This document shows, piece after piece, positions 45,863 to 54,987 of a stretch of DNA of 64,000 bases. Both the position numbers and the translations under genes were made by a program. The notes beneath the pieces are model-generated. The model was not told the DNA's origin, did not search any database, and worked only from the letters and a program-made list of their open reading frames with translations. This stretch comes from Bradyrhizobium jicamae (lineage in GTDB: Bacteria > Pseudomonadota > Alphaproteobacteria > Rhizobiales > Xanthobacteraceae). Numbering within the stretch: the first letter of the stretch is position 1; every line of letters starts with the position of its first letter. The stretch covers positions 62,001 through 126,000 of the forward strand of contig NZ_JAFCJX010000010.1 of the NCBI RefSeq assembly GCF_018130695.1, written 5' to 3'.

Positions 45863-45895
45863 GCTGTGGCAAAAAGTCTTGAACGGCGACCCCGC

Positions 45896-47092
45896 ATGGA
45901 TTCCTCGCACGGCTCCCGCCCCTCTACCCCGCAACAGCCCGAAACCCGATTGGTCACCGCCGGCCGCGATCCCAAGGCGCAAAAGGGCTTTGTGAACCCG
46001 CCGGTGTTTCACGGTTCCACCGTGCTCTACCCGACCGCCGAGGACCTGCACGCCCATCGCGCCGAATTCACCTATGGCCGTCACGGCAGCCCGACGACGC
46101 GGGCGCTGCAGGACGTGCTGAAAGGCCTCGAAGGCCCGCAATGCGCCGGCGTTGGCCTGGCGCCCTCCGGCCTTGCCGCCATCACCACCACCCTGCTCGC
46201 GGTGCTCAAGACCGGCGATCATCTCCTGGTCTGCGACAACGTCTATCGGCCGACGCGCAACTTCTGCAACGGCATGCTGACGCGGCTTGGCATCACGACG
46301 GAGTATTTCGATCCCCTGATCGGCGCCGGCATCGAAAAGCTGTTCAAGCCGAACACCAGGGCGGTGCTGGTCGAGGCGCCGGGCTCGCAGTCGTTCGAGA
46401 TGCCCGACATCCCGGCCATCGCCGCGGTCGCGCATGCCAAGGACGCGCTCGTGATCGACGACAATACCTGGGCGACACCGCTCTTCCATCGTTCGCTCGA
46501 TCTCGGCGTCGACATCAGCATGCAGGCCGCAACCAAATATATCGGCGGCCATTCCGACATCATGTTCGGCACCATCTCGGCCAATGCCAAGGCGTGGCCG
46601 CTGATCACGGATGGCATCCGCCAGCTCGGCGTCTGCGCCGGCCCCGACGACGTCTATCTCGCGCTGCGCGGCGTACGCACGCTGTCGGTACGGCTGGCGC
46701 AGCACCATCGTTCCGGGCTCGAGATGGCGCGCTGGCTCGCCGCACGGCCCGAAGTCGCGCGCGTGCTGCATCCGGGCCTCGAGACCGATCCCGGTCACAC
46801 CATCTGGAAGCGCGACTTCACCGGCGCCTCCGGCCTGTTCAGCATCGTGCTGAAGCCGGCGCCGCAGAAGGCGGTCGATACCCTGCTCGACACGGTCAAG
46901 CTGTTCGGCATGGGCTTCTCCTGGGGCGGCTTCGAGAGCCTGATCATCCCGTTCGACTGCAACGAGTATCGCACCGCGACCAAGTGGTCGCCCGGTGGCC
47001 CGACGCTGCGGCTGCATATCGGGCTGGAGAACACCGACGACCTCAAGACCGATCTCGATCGCGGTTTTGCTGCGCTGAAAGCTGCGCTCTGA
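45896..47092 (+). CDS. metC: Cystathionine beta-lyase
   Basis: 398 residues from ATG 45896. PLP-dependent Cys/Met metabolism family. Substrate and cofactor landmarks are GFVNPPVFHGSTVLYPT, FTYGRHGSPTTRALQD, and the PLP lysine in SMQAATKYIGGHSDIM. The C-terminus has FGMGFSWGGFESLIIP, typical of MetC rather than MetB or MetZ. It cleaves cystathionine to homocysteine. An alternative ATG at 45860 lies inside the hairpin arm and is less likely. Confidence 0.92.
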   Translation: MDSSHGSRPSTPQQPETRLVTAGRDPKAQKGFVNPPVFHGSTVLYPTAEDLHAHRAEFTYGRHGSPTTRALQDVLKGLEGPQCAGVGLAPSGLAAITTTLLAVLKTGDHLLVCDNVYRPTRNFCNGMLTRLGITTEYFDPLIGAGIEKLFKPNTRAVLVEAPGSQSFEMPDIPAIAAVAHAKDALVIDDNTWATPLFHRSLDLGVDISMQAATKYIGGHSDIMFGTISANAKAWPLITDGIRQLGVCAGPDDVYLALRGVRTLSVRLAQHHRSGLEMARWLAARPEVARVLHPGLETDPGHTIWKRDFTGASGLFSIVLKPAPQKAVDTLLDTVKLFGMGFSWGGFESLIIPFDCNEYRTATKWSPGGPTLRLHIGLENTDDLKTDLDRGFAALKAAL

Positions 47093-47362
47093 CGTCCTCG
47101 CGATCGCGCACGACGTACCGTTAAGCAGGCGCGTCCTGCACGTTTGCGGACGCTAGGACGAACGTCGCAACTGCCGATGTCTCCGTGATTTTGCGGAGAT
47201 GTGAACGACTGCGATAACTCGCCGTTCACCATCCCCGACAATCCCGGAACGCGCCGTTAGGCCTATCAAGTTCCTCTACACTTTTGCTGCCGTACTGCTG
47301 CTTACGGGAAGGGCTGCCGCGACCGGGGGGTCGTGACAGGTCAGTGTAAGAGTAGACAGCGT

Positions 47363-48166
47363 ATGAAAACCGCACGCATCGTGGTGCTGGCCATTGCCGG
47401 TGTTGCCGGTCTGGCCGCCATGTATCTCGCGAGTGGGGCCGACCACAGCAAGCCCGCCGCCCCCGTAGCCCCCGTCGCACAACTTCCCACCGTTGAAGTG
47501 CTGGTCGCCAAGTCCGACATCGGGCTTGGCCAGGCCGTGAAGCCGGAGGATCTGCAATGGCAGACCTGGCCGGCCGAGACCGCCAGCGCGAGCTTCCTGC
47601 GCCGGGACACCGCGCCTGAAGCGATGAAAGACGTGATCGGCTCGATCGCACGCACGCCCTTCATCCAGGGCGAGCCGATCCGCGAGCAGAAGCTGGTCAA
47701 GGCCAATGGCAGCGGCTTCATGGCCGCGATCCTGCCGAGCGGCATGCGCGCGGTCTCCACCGAAATCTCGCCCGAGACCGGCGCCGGCGGCTTCATCCTG
47801 CCGAACGACCGCGTCGACGTGATCCTGTCCCGCCGCGACAAGAACCCGGACAAGACCGGTCCCGACATCATCTCCTCCGAAATCCTGATCTCGAATGTGC
47901 GCGTGCTCGCGATCGACCAGGCGCCGAAGGAGAAGGAAGGCATGAACTCGCTGGTCGGCAAGACCGTGACGCTGGAGCTCAAGCCCGAGCAGGCCGAGAC
48001 GCTGGCCCGCGCCCGGCAGACCGGTGTGCTGTCGCTCGCGCTGCGCAGCATCGCCGACGTCAACATGGTCGAGAATTCAACATCAGACGAAGCGGCCCCG
48101 AAGCGGGGCCAGGGCATCAGCGTGTTTCGCTACGGCGTGCTGAGCTCGACGACGACACAGAAGTGA
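47363..48166 (+). CDS. cpaB: Flp/Tad pilus assembly protein CpaB (RcpC)
   Basis: 267 residues from ATG 47363. One N-terminal helix (IVVLAIAGVAGLAAMYLAS) is followed by an SAF domain (VEVLVAKSDIGLGQAVKPEDLQW) and the RcpC/CpaB domain. It is thought to stabilise the secretin in the periplasm. First gene of the Tad set; no pilin or prepilin peptidase gene lies in the 270 bp upstream or anywhere else in the window. cpaC follows after 19 bp. Confidence 0.95.
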   Translation: MKTARIVVLAIAGVAGLAAMYLASGADHSKPAAPVAPVAQLPTVEVLVAKSDIGLGQAVKPEDLQWQTWPAETASASFLRRDTAPEAMKDVIGSIARTPFIQGEPIREQKLVKANGSGFMAAILPSGMRAVSTEISPETGAGGFILPNDRVDVILSRRDKNPDKTGPDIISSEILISNVRVLAIDQAPKEKEGMNSLVGKTVTLELKPEQAETLARARQTGVLSLALRSIADVNMVENSTSDEAAPKRGQGISVFRYGVLSSTTTQK

Positions 48167-48185
48167 TCTTTGGGGGATCTGGGGT

Positions 48186-49679
48186 ATGACGAGGGGTGAA
48201 CATCAACGGACCATGCGGACCTCGCTGGCGCGCATGCTGTCGTTTTCGGCGGTCGCCGCGCTGACGCTGGGCCCTGCCCTGTCGCCGGCCATCGCGACCG
48301 AGCCGGATAAGGACAAAGACAAGGACAAGAGCCCGGCCATCACGGTGACCGGCTCGATCCCGGTCAAGACCCGCTTCGTGGCGCTCGGCGTCGGCAAGTC
48401 GGTCGTGGTCGACCTGCCCCGCGAGGCCAAGGACGTCCTGGTCGCCGATCCAAAGATCGCCAATGCGGTGATCCGCTCGGCGCAGCGCGCCTACATCATC
48501 GGCGCCGCGGTCGGCCAGACCAACGTCGTGTTCTTCGACGGCGACGGCAATCAGGTCGCCTCCTACGACATCGCGATCAAGCGCGACCTCAACGGCATCC
48601 GCGCCGCCCTGCAGCAGAGCATTCCCGGCGTCAATATCGAGGGCGTCGGCGACAGCGTGATCCTGACCGGATCGGTGTCGAGCCCGGTCGAGGCCACGAC
48701 CGCCGGTGAAGTCGCGGCGCGCCTGGTCGGCGGCGCCGACAAGGTCGTCAACTCCATCGTGGTGCGCGGCCGCGACCAGGTGATGCTGAAGGTCACCGTC
48801 GCCGAAGTGCGGCGCGACATCATCAAGCAGCTGGGCGTCGATCTCAGCGCCAACATGAACTACGGCACCGCCGCCGTGGTCTTCAACAACAGCAATCCCT
48901 TCACCGCCAACAACGCTCCGCTCGTCTCGACCAATGCGCTGACCGGCGCCGCCCTGAACAAGGCCGGCGTGCCGACGGTTACCGCGACGCTGCGGGCGAT
49001 GGAAAGCGCGGGCGTGGTCCGGACCCTGGCCGAACCCAATCTCACGGCGATCTCGGGCGAGTCGGCAACGTTCATCTCGGGCGGCGAATTCCCGATCCCG
49101 ACCGGCGTGACCTGCCAGACCACGACGTCGGGCACGATCGGCCAGTGCGTCCAGACCGTCAGCTTCAAGAAGTTCGGCATCTCGCTCAACTTCACCCCGG
49201 TGGTGCTGACCGAAGGCCGCATCAGCCTGAAGGTGATGACCGAAGTGTCGGAAATCTCCACCGAGAACGCGCTGACCGGCGGCGCCAACGGAACCACCAT
49301 TCCCTCGATCAAGACCCGCCGCGCCGACACCACGCTGGAAGTGCCGTCCGGGGGCTCGGTCGCGATGGCCGGCCTGATCCAGGAACAGACCAAGCAGGCC
49401 GTCAACGGCATGCCCGGCGTCGACCAGATCCCGATCCTCGGCCAGCTGTTCCGCAGCCAGGATTTCATCAATCACGAGACCGAGCTGATGGTCATCGTGA
49501 CGCCCTATGTGGTGCGCGCCGTGGCGCAGAAGGAATTGTCGCGCCCGGATGACGGCTTTGCGCCGGCATCCGATGCCCAGTCGGCCCTGCTCGCCCGCAT
49601 CAACCGCATCTACGGCGTTGCCGCACGCGCCGAGCCGATCGGCGCCACGCCCGCCAATTTCGGCTTCATCATCGACTGA
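48186..49679 (+). CDS. cpaC: Tad pilus outer-membrane secretin CpaC (RcpA)
   Basis: 497 residues. Signal region LSFSAVAALTLGPALSPAIA; N-terminal pilus-secretin domain (TRFVALGVGKSVVVDLPREA); a BON-like segment; the type II/III secretin core with VRTLAEPNLTAISGESATFISGGEFPIP; and the closing motif QIPILGQLFRSQDF followed by TELMVIVTPYVV. It forms the outer-membrane pore for the Flp pilus. Second gene of cpaBCDE. Confidence 0.96.
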   Translation: MTRGEHQRTMRTSLARMLSFSAVAALTLGPALSPAIATEPDKDKDKDKSPAITVTGSIPVKTRFVALGVGKSVVVDLPREAKDVLVADPKIANAVIRSAQRAYIIGAAVGQTNVVFFDGDGNQVASYDIAIKRDLNGIRAALQQSIPGVNIEGVGDSVILTGSVSSPVEATTAGEVAARLVGGADKVVNSIVVRGRDQVMLKVTVAEVRRDIIKQLGVDLSANMNYGTAAVVFNNSNPFTANNAPLVSTNALTGAALNKAGVPTVTATLRAMESAGVVRTLAEPNLTAISGESATFISGGEFPIPTGVTCQTTTSGTIGQCVQTVSFKKFGISLNFTPVVLTEGRISLKVMTEVSEISTENALTGGANGTTIPSIKTRRADTTLEVPSGGSVAMAGLIQEQTKQAVNGMPGVDQIPILGQLFRSQDFINHETELMVIVTPYVVRAVAQKELSRPDDGFAPASDAQSALLARINRIYGVAARAEPIGATPANFGFIID

Positions 49680-49706
49680 GCGCATCGCGAGATTGGGGAT
49701 CAAACG

Positions 49707-50447
49707 ATGACACGCAAGCTTCACGCAGGCCGTTTTGGAACATTGCCGTTCACCGGCGCCCTCTTCGCGGTCTCCGTCGCACTCGGCGGCTGCAACCTGA
49801 CGAGCCCGGATATCGTGACGGGAACGGTGCCTGACGACTATCGGCTCCGCCATCCGATCGCCGTCACCGAAGGCGAGCAGTCGATCGTCATCTTCGTCGG
49901 CCGCAACCGCGGCAACATGACGGAGACGCAGCGTGACGACGTCGCCGGCATGGCCCGGCGCTGGGCCCGCGAAGGCACCGGCGGCTTCATCGCCGACGTG
50001 CCGTCGGAGGGACCGAACGCCCGCGCCGCCTCCGCCATCTATCAGGAAATCCGGAGCATGCTGACCCAGCGCGGCGTGCCCGGCCACGCCATCACCAGGC
50101 GGCCCTACCGGAGCGACGATCCGCGCGAGCTCGCCACCATTCGCCTCAGCTTCCCGCGCATGAAGGCGGTTGCCGGTCCCTGCGGCACCTGGCCGGCCGA
50201 TCTCGGACCGTCGATCTACGATCCCGGCTACAACGAGAACAAGCAGTATTACAATTTCGGCTGCGCCACCCAGCGCAACATCGCCGCGATGGTCGAGAAC
50301 CCGTCCGATCTCGAGCAGCCGCGCAGCGAGACCCCGGCCTACCAGCCCCGCCGCGACATCGCGTTCGACCGCTATCGCAAGGGCAATCCGACTGCCACGA
50401 CCTACCCCGAAGTCGACAAGGCCAAACTGAGCGACACAGGCAAATGA
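49707..50447 (+). CDS. cpaD: Tad pilus lipoprotein CpaD
   Basis: 246 residues. Signal peptide with lipobox VALGGC (Cys near residue 30), then the CpaD domain (DDYRLRHPIAVTEGEQSIVIFVG, NFGCATQRNIAAMVENPSDL). It helps localise the secretin. Its last 4 bp overlap the cpaE start (ATGA), indicating coupling. Confidence 0.94.
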   Translation: MTRKLHAGRFGTLPFTGALFAVSVALGGCNLTSPDIVTGTVPDDYRLRHPIAVTEGEQSIVIFVGRNRGNMTETQRDDVAGMARRWAREGTGGFIADVPSEGPNARAASAIYQEIRSMLTQRGVPGHAITRRPYRSDDPRELATIRLSFPRMKAVAGPCGTWPADLGPSIYDPGYNENKQYYNFGCATQRNIAAMVENPSDLEQPRSETPAYQPRRDIAFDRYRKGNPTATTYPEVDKAKLSDTGK

Positions 50448-51712
50448 GCGCGCAACAAGATCAAGAACGGCCGCACGCCGACGAGTATATCGCGCCGGCC
50501 CCCCGCATTTCGGTCCAGGCGTTCTGCGCGACGATCGCGACCGCCGCCTCCGCCAAGGCGGCCGCCGAGGATCGCCGCCTCGCCAAGGCGCATCTGTCGG
50601 TGCACATGGGCGGCGTCGTCGCCGCCATCGATGCCTATCACAAGGCGCCGACGCCGAACGTCATTGTGATCGAGACCGAGCCGGACAGCGACATCCTCGC
50701 CGGGCTCGACGAGCTCGCCACCGTCTGCGACCCCGGCACCCGCGTGGTCGTGCTCGGCAGCGCCACCGATGTCGCGCCCTATCGCGAACTGGTGCGCCGC
50801 GGCGTCAACGATTACGTGGTGGGTCCGATCCAGGTGCTCGACATCGTTCGCTCGATCTGCAGCCTGTTCTCGTCGTCCGAGCAGGTCTCGGCCGGCCGCC
50901 TGATCGCGGTCGCCGGCGCCAAGGGCGGCGTCGGCGCCTCCACGGTCGCCCACAACGTCGCCTGGTCGATCGCCCGCGACCTCGGCCTCGATTCCGTCGT
51001 GATCGATCTCGACCTCGCCTTCGGCACCGCCGGCCTCGACTACAATCAGGATCCGGTGCAGGGCATCGCCAATGCGGTGTTCTCGCCGGAGCGGCCGGAC
51101 ACGGCCTACATGGAGCGCCTGCTCGCCAAATGCGGCGACAATCTCAACCTGCTGGCGGCACCCGCGACCCTCGACCACGTCTATGATTTCGGCGCCGAGG
51201 CGTTCGATGCGATCTTCGACACCATGCGAATGTCGATGTCCTGCATCGTGCTCGACGTGCCGCATCAATGGACCGCCTGGACCAAGCGCGTGCTGGTCGG
51301 CGCCGACGACATCCTGATCGTCGCCGAGCCCGATCTCGCCAACATGCGCAACACCAAGAACATGATGAACCTGCTCAAGGCATCGCGGCCCAACGACCGG
51401 CCGCCGCTGTACTGCCTGAATCAGGTCGGCATGCCGAAGCGGCCGGAGATCGAGGTCAAGGATTTCGCCAAGACCATCGAGAGCCAGCCGATCGCCAGCA
51501 TTCCGTTCGACTGCCGCCTGTTCGGCGAGGCCGCCAATAACGGCCAGATGATCGCCGAGATCTCGGCGCGTCACCGCACCACCAGGACCTTCCAGCAGAT
51601 CGCGCATCGCCTGACCGGCCGGCCCGATCTCGCCGATCAGCGCGAGTCGCTGCTGGCGCCGCTGCTCAAGCGCTTCCAGGGCGGCCGTGGTGGTCGCCGC
51701 GCTGTGGGTTGA
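50444..51712 (+). CDS. cpaE: Tad pilus assembly ParA/MinD-like protein CpaE (TadZ)
   Basis: 422 residues. An atypical receiver-like domain (residues about 20-140) is followed by a MinD-type domain (150-400). The P-loop is AGAKGGVGASTVAHN: the first Lys (K160) is present, but the GK[ST] lysine is replaced (GAS). CpaE/TadZ places the pilus at the cell pole. Normally followed by cpaF; here a repeat and the convergent tadD follow. Confidence 0.94.
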   Translation: MSAQQDQERPHADEYIAPAPRISVQAFCATIATAASAKAAAEDRRLAKAHLSVHMGGVVAAIDAYHKAPTPNVIVIETEPDSDILAGLDELATVCDPGTRVVVLGSATDVAPYRELVRRGVNDYVVGPIQVLDIVRSICSLFSSSEQVSAGRLIAVAGAKGGVGASTVAHNVAWSIARDLGLDSVVIDLDLAFGTAGLDYNQDPVQGIANAVFSPERPDTAYMERLLAKCGDNLNLLAAPATLDHVYDFGAEAFDAIFDTMRMSMSCIVLDVPHQWTAWTKRVLVGADDILIVAEPDLANMRNTKNMMNLLKASRPNDRPPLYCLNQVGMPKRPEIEVKDFAKTIESQPIASIPFDCRLFGEAANNGQMIAEISARHRTTRTFQQIAHRLTGRPDLADQRESLLAPLLKRFQGGRGGRRAVG

Positions 51713-51795
51713 GCGCATTCGGGAAACGCAGCGCGGTTCCCGAAAAGATCAATTTCTGACAATGAGATAGAGCGTGATCCTGTGATCGCGCTCTA
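51713..51795. repeat. Palindromic elements between convergent cpaE and tadD
   Basis: Two parts. 51713-51750 is related to the lipA-flanking element (CGGGAA and TTCCCG arms and AAAAGATC). 51768-51795 is a hairpin, TAGAGCGTGATC against GATCGCGCTCTA, with one mismatch and a 4-base loop. It should end transcription from both sides. Confidence 0.75.
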
Positions 51796-51801
51796 ATTTG
51801 T

Positions 51802-52620
51802 TCAGTCGGCGCGTTTGCTGGCGGCGACTGGAATCTTCTCGGAGCGGGCCGCTTCCTTGCGCGCGAGCAACCGCTTCAGCGCTGCAACATTGGCCGTGCC
51901 CTCTTCCGGCGGCAGATCGGCCTTCATGATGGTCTCCGCCTCGGACTGACGGCCCTCTAGGCCGACGACGACGGCGAGATTGGTTCGCACCCGCATGTCG
52001 CTCGGGGCGCGCTCGCGCGCCCTGCGCAGCGTCTCCTCGGCGAGCGGCAAATCCTTCGACAGCAGATAGGACAGACCGAGATTGGACAGCACCTGCGGCT
52101 CGTCGGGCACGATCTTGAGCGCGCTCGCATAATACTGCCGCGCCTCGTCATGCCGATCCATCTGGTCGAGCACCGCGCCCTGGGCCGACAGGATCCGCCA
52201 ATCCGGATCTTCCGGCGTGTGCGCGCGGCCGAGCACGTCGAAGGCCTGCTGGAAATTGCCGTTGTCGGCCAGCGCACGGCCATACCCGGCGAGCAGCGCC
52301 TTGTTGCCGGGCTGGGCGAGCGTCGCCTGCTCCATGACGGCCGCGGCTTGCGCCCGCTGTCCGGTGGCGCGTAGCGCCTTGGCGTATTGCAGCGCCGCGT
52401 CAGCGTCCTTCGGATTGGCGCGGACGCGCTCGCGATAGGTCTCCATGTCGCGCCGCGGATCGGCGGACGCCTTGGCCTCGGCCTTGTCTCCGAGCGCACC
52501 CGTGATGTCTGACGGACCTGATGTCTGGCAGGCGCCCAGCCCCAACAGCAGGACGACAGACGAGGCAGCGCCTGCAAGACGTCCTACGCGGCTAAATTGT
52601 CGGGGTGATTTCTGGAACAT
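51802..52620 (-). CDS. tadD: Tad pilus TPR lipoprotein TadD
   Basis: 272 residues from ATG 52620 (MFQKSPRQFS...). A signal peptide with lipobox LGLGAC (Cys near 31) is followed by about four TPR motifs (ADAALQYAKALRATGQRAQA, VLSNLGLSYLLSKDLPLAEE). TadD is a pilotin-like factor for the secretin. It faces cpaBCDE rather than ending their operon. A GTG at 52659 is an alternative start. Confidence 0.88.
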   Translation of the reverse strand: MFQKSPRQFSRVGRLAGAASSVVLLLGLGACQTSGPSDITGALGDKAEAKASADPRRDMETYRERVRANPKDADAALQYAKALRATGQRAQAAAVMEQATLAQPGNKALLAGYGRALADNGNFQQAFDVLGRAHTPEDPDWRILSAQGAVLDQMDRHDEARQYYASALKIVPDEPQVLSNLGLSYLLSKDLPLAEETLRRARERAPSDMRVRTNLAVVVGLEGRQSEAETIMKADLPPEEGTANVAALKRLLARKEAARSEKIPVAASKRAD

Positions 52621-52788
52621 GAACGCGACTCGTGACTGCGGCAGTTCCAAAACAGTCACAGCTTAACCCTAAATTCGGGTTAAGGATCACATTACAGCGG
52701 TGTCACGAAACCGCTGAGCGGGGATCGCGCGGACACCAGCGGCGCAGGATAAAACCCTGTCGCCGCTCACTTTATTCGAAATCGCGGC

Positions 52789-53043
52789 TTAATCGACGAA
52801 TTGCGCGCCGAATTCGTGGCCGATCCGCCAGGCCAGCCGGCACTGCCGCGGACGGGTGTCGGCGGAGAATATGATCGTGAATTCAGGGGGGACTTCCAGA
52901 TATTCGGCGATCACCTTGACGCCGCCCGACGAGATGTCGGTGATCATGCAGTCACGCGGCAGCGTGCCCGTCCCCATCTGAATCTTCGCGACGTTCCGGC
53001 ACGGACGACGTTCGCTCTTGCGGCGATTGGTAAACATTCGCAT
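52789..53043 (-). CDS. PilZ domain protein
   Basis: 84 residues from ATG 53043. The c-di-GMP binding signature is present: RRKSERRP at the N-terminus (RxxxR) and DISSGGVKV (DxSxxG) in the middle. A stand-alone PilZ adaptor. Such proteins report c-di-GMP to motility, polysaccharide or pilus systems, and its neighbour tadD makes pilus control possible but unproven. Confidence 0.88.
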   Translation of the reverse strand: MRMFTNRRKSERRPCRNVAKIQMGTGTLPRDCMITDISSGGVKVIAEYLEVPPEFTIIFSADTRPRQCRLAWRIGHEFGAQFVD

Positions 53044-53296
53044 CCCCAAGCTTGGATCGATGACTGTTGGTTCGTCGGACCTTAGCGAGGAAAAATTGGG
53101 AACAGCCTAGCGGAACCGCTCGCAATTGAGACGTTGTTTCCCTTTTGCGTTTACCCGCGCCGACCGCCACGCGCGGCTCGGACAAGCCGCCCGCTTACCC
53201 GTTTTGCTAGTTTCCTGAGGGAATAAAAGGGGTTGATCCCCACTCTTTTGGGGTTAGCCTGACTGGTCGACTCGATTTGCCGGGAAGCGAACGAGC

Positions 53297-54985
53297 ATGG
53301 GAACAATGGTCTTACTTGATCTCCTGGGTGGCGTGGCGCTGCTGCTGTGGGGCCTGCATATGGTCCACAGCGGGATTTTGCGCGCTTTTGGTCCTGATTT
53401 GCGGCGCCTGCTCGGCAAGGCGCTGAACAACCGTTTCACGGCCTTTGGCGCCGGCCTCGGCTTGACTGCCCTGCTGCAGAGTTCCACCGCCACCGGCCTG
53501 ATCACCAGTTCCTTCACCGCCGAGGGGCTGGTGAGCCTGGTTCCCGCGCTCGCGATCATGCTCGGCGCCAATGTCGGTACCACGCTGATCGTCCAGGTGC
53601 TGTCGTTCAACATCGCCGCGGTTGCGCCGGTGCTGTTCGTGATCGGCCTCGTCGCGTTCCGGACCGGGCCGCGCTCGCGGATCAAGGATCTCGGCCGGGT
53701 CTCGATCGGGCTCGGCCTGATGCTGCTGTCGCTGCACATCCTGCTCGACACGCTGGCGCCGGCCGAGAATGCGCCCGGCGTCCGCGTCTTCCTGAGCGCG
53801 ATCACCGGCGATCCCATCCTCTGCATCCTGATCGGCGCGGTCGTGACCTGGCTGGTGCATTCCAGCGTCGCCAGCGTGCTCTTGGTGATGTCTCTGGCCT
53901 ATTCGCAGTTCATCACGCCCTATGCCGCATTCGCGCTGGTGCTCGGCGCCAATCTCGGCAGCGCCATCAACCCCCTGGTCGAAGGCGCGCGGCGCGACGA
54001 TCCCGCCAGCTACCGCCTGCCGCTCGGCAATCTCATCAACCGCATCGTCGGCATCCTGCTGGTCGCGCCGTTCCTGCGGGTGATCACCGACCATCTCCCG
54101 GCCTGGCAGCCGGACCTCGCCAAGGCGACGGCGCTGTTCCACATCGCCTTCAACGTCGCGACCGCGCTGCTGTTCATCGGCGTGCTCGACAGCCTCGCGA
54201 AGGTCCTGAAGAAGGCCTTGCCACAGCGCGTCCAGGAGACCGATCCGTCACGGCCGCGCTATCTTGACGAGAGCGCGCTGGAGACGCCGTCGCTCGCGCT
54301 CGCTGACGCCGCGCGCGAGGTGCTGCACATGGGCGACCATGTCGAGGTCATGCTGCGCAAGGTGATGGCGGCGATGATGACCAACGACCGCGCATTGGTC
54401 TACGAGGCCTCGCAGCGGGACAACAGCGTCGACAGCCTCGACGAGGCGATCAAGCTCTATGTGACGAAGCTGACCCGCGGCAGCCTCGACGAGCGCGAGG
54501 GCAAGCGCGCGATGGAGATCGTCGCCTTTGCGATCAATCTCGAGCATATCGGCGACATCATCGACAAGAATCTGAGCGAGCTCGCCACCAAGAAGATCAA
54601 GCGGCGGCTGCAATTCTCGCTCGAGGGCGCCGAGGAGCTGTCGGCGTTCCACAAGCGGACCATCGACTCGCTGCGGCTCGCCTTCGGCATCTTCATGTCG
54701 GGTGACGTCAACGAGGCGCGTAAGCTGCTTGGCGAGAAGGCCGCGCTGCGTGCCGCCGAGCTTGCCGCCACCGAGCGCCATCTCGATCGGCTGCGCGAGG
54801 GACGCCCCGAGACCATTGAGACGACGTCGCTGCATCTCGACGTGCTGCGCGACCTCCGTCGCATCCACTCGCATATCTGCTCGGTCGCCTACCCCGTGCT
54901 GGATGCCGCCGGCGAGCTGGAAGCCTATCGCGCCAGCACCGCGGAGACCGATCTCGCGGCGCTGCCGGCGCCGGGCCGGCCGTAG
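53297..54985 (+). CDS. Na/Pi cotransporter family protein with PhoU-like domain
   Basis: 562 residues. Two inverted Na/Pi (NptA) repeats with the QSSTATGLITSSF motif and a second HSSVASVLLVMSLA motif, and about nine hydrophobic helices. From about residue 330 a PhoU-like helical domain (EVLHMGDHVEVMLRKVMAAM, NLEHIGDIIDKNL). Imports or balances phosphate using the sodium gradient. It ends 2 bp from the stop of the convergent sugar permease gene. No Pho box was seen. Confidence 0.92.
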   Translation: MGTMVLLDLLGGVALLLWGLHMVHSGILRAFGPDLRRLLGKALNNRFTAFGAGLGLTALLQSSTATGLITSSFTAEGLVSLVPALAIMLGANVGTTLIVQVLSFNIAAVAPVLFVIGLVAFRTGPRSRIKDLGRVSIGLGLMLLSLHILLDTLAPAENAPGVRVFLSAITGDPILCILIGAVVTWLVHSSVASVLLVMSLAYSQFITPYAAFALVLGANLGSAINPLVEGARRDDPASYRLPLGNLINRIVGILLVAPFLRVITDHLPAWQPDLAKATALFHIAFNVATALLFIGVLDSLAKVLKKALPQRVQETDPSRPRYLDESALETPSLALADAAREVLHMGDHVEVMLRKVMAAMMTNDRALVYEASQRDNSVDSLDEAIKLYVTKLTRGSLDEREGKRAMEIVAFAINLEHIGDIIDKNLSELATKKIKRRLQFSLEGAEELSAFHKRTIDSLRLAFGIFMSGDVNEARKLLGEKAALRAAELAATERHLDRLREGRPETIETTSLHLDVLRDLRRIHSHICSVAYPVLDAAGELEAYRASTAETDLAALPAPGRP

Positions 54986-54987
54986 CG

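Larger units (their letters stand above)
45574..45895. other. aapJ/metC divergent intergenic region
   Basis: 322 bp holding both promoters. Toward metC lie the promoter candidate and the inverted repeat described separately. Toward aapJ I saw only a short dyad ATTGC-CT-GCAAT (45681-45692). The aapJ promoter was not resolved. Confidence 0.5.

Noticed and set aside
45574..45895. SAM-II riboswitch before metC
   Set aside because: The pseudoknot core sequence I would expect is not present; only a simple perfect hairpin is seen.
48117..50087. 656-residue minus-strand frame opposite cpaC
   Set aside because: Antisense artefact; CpaC secretin and CpaD are clear on the plus strand.
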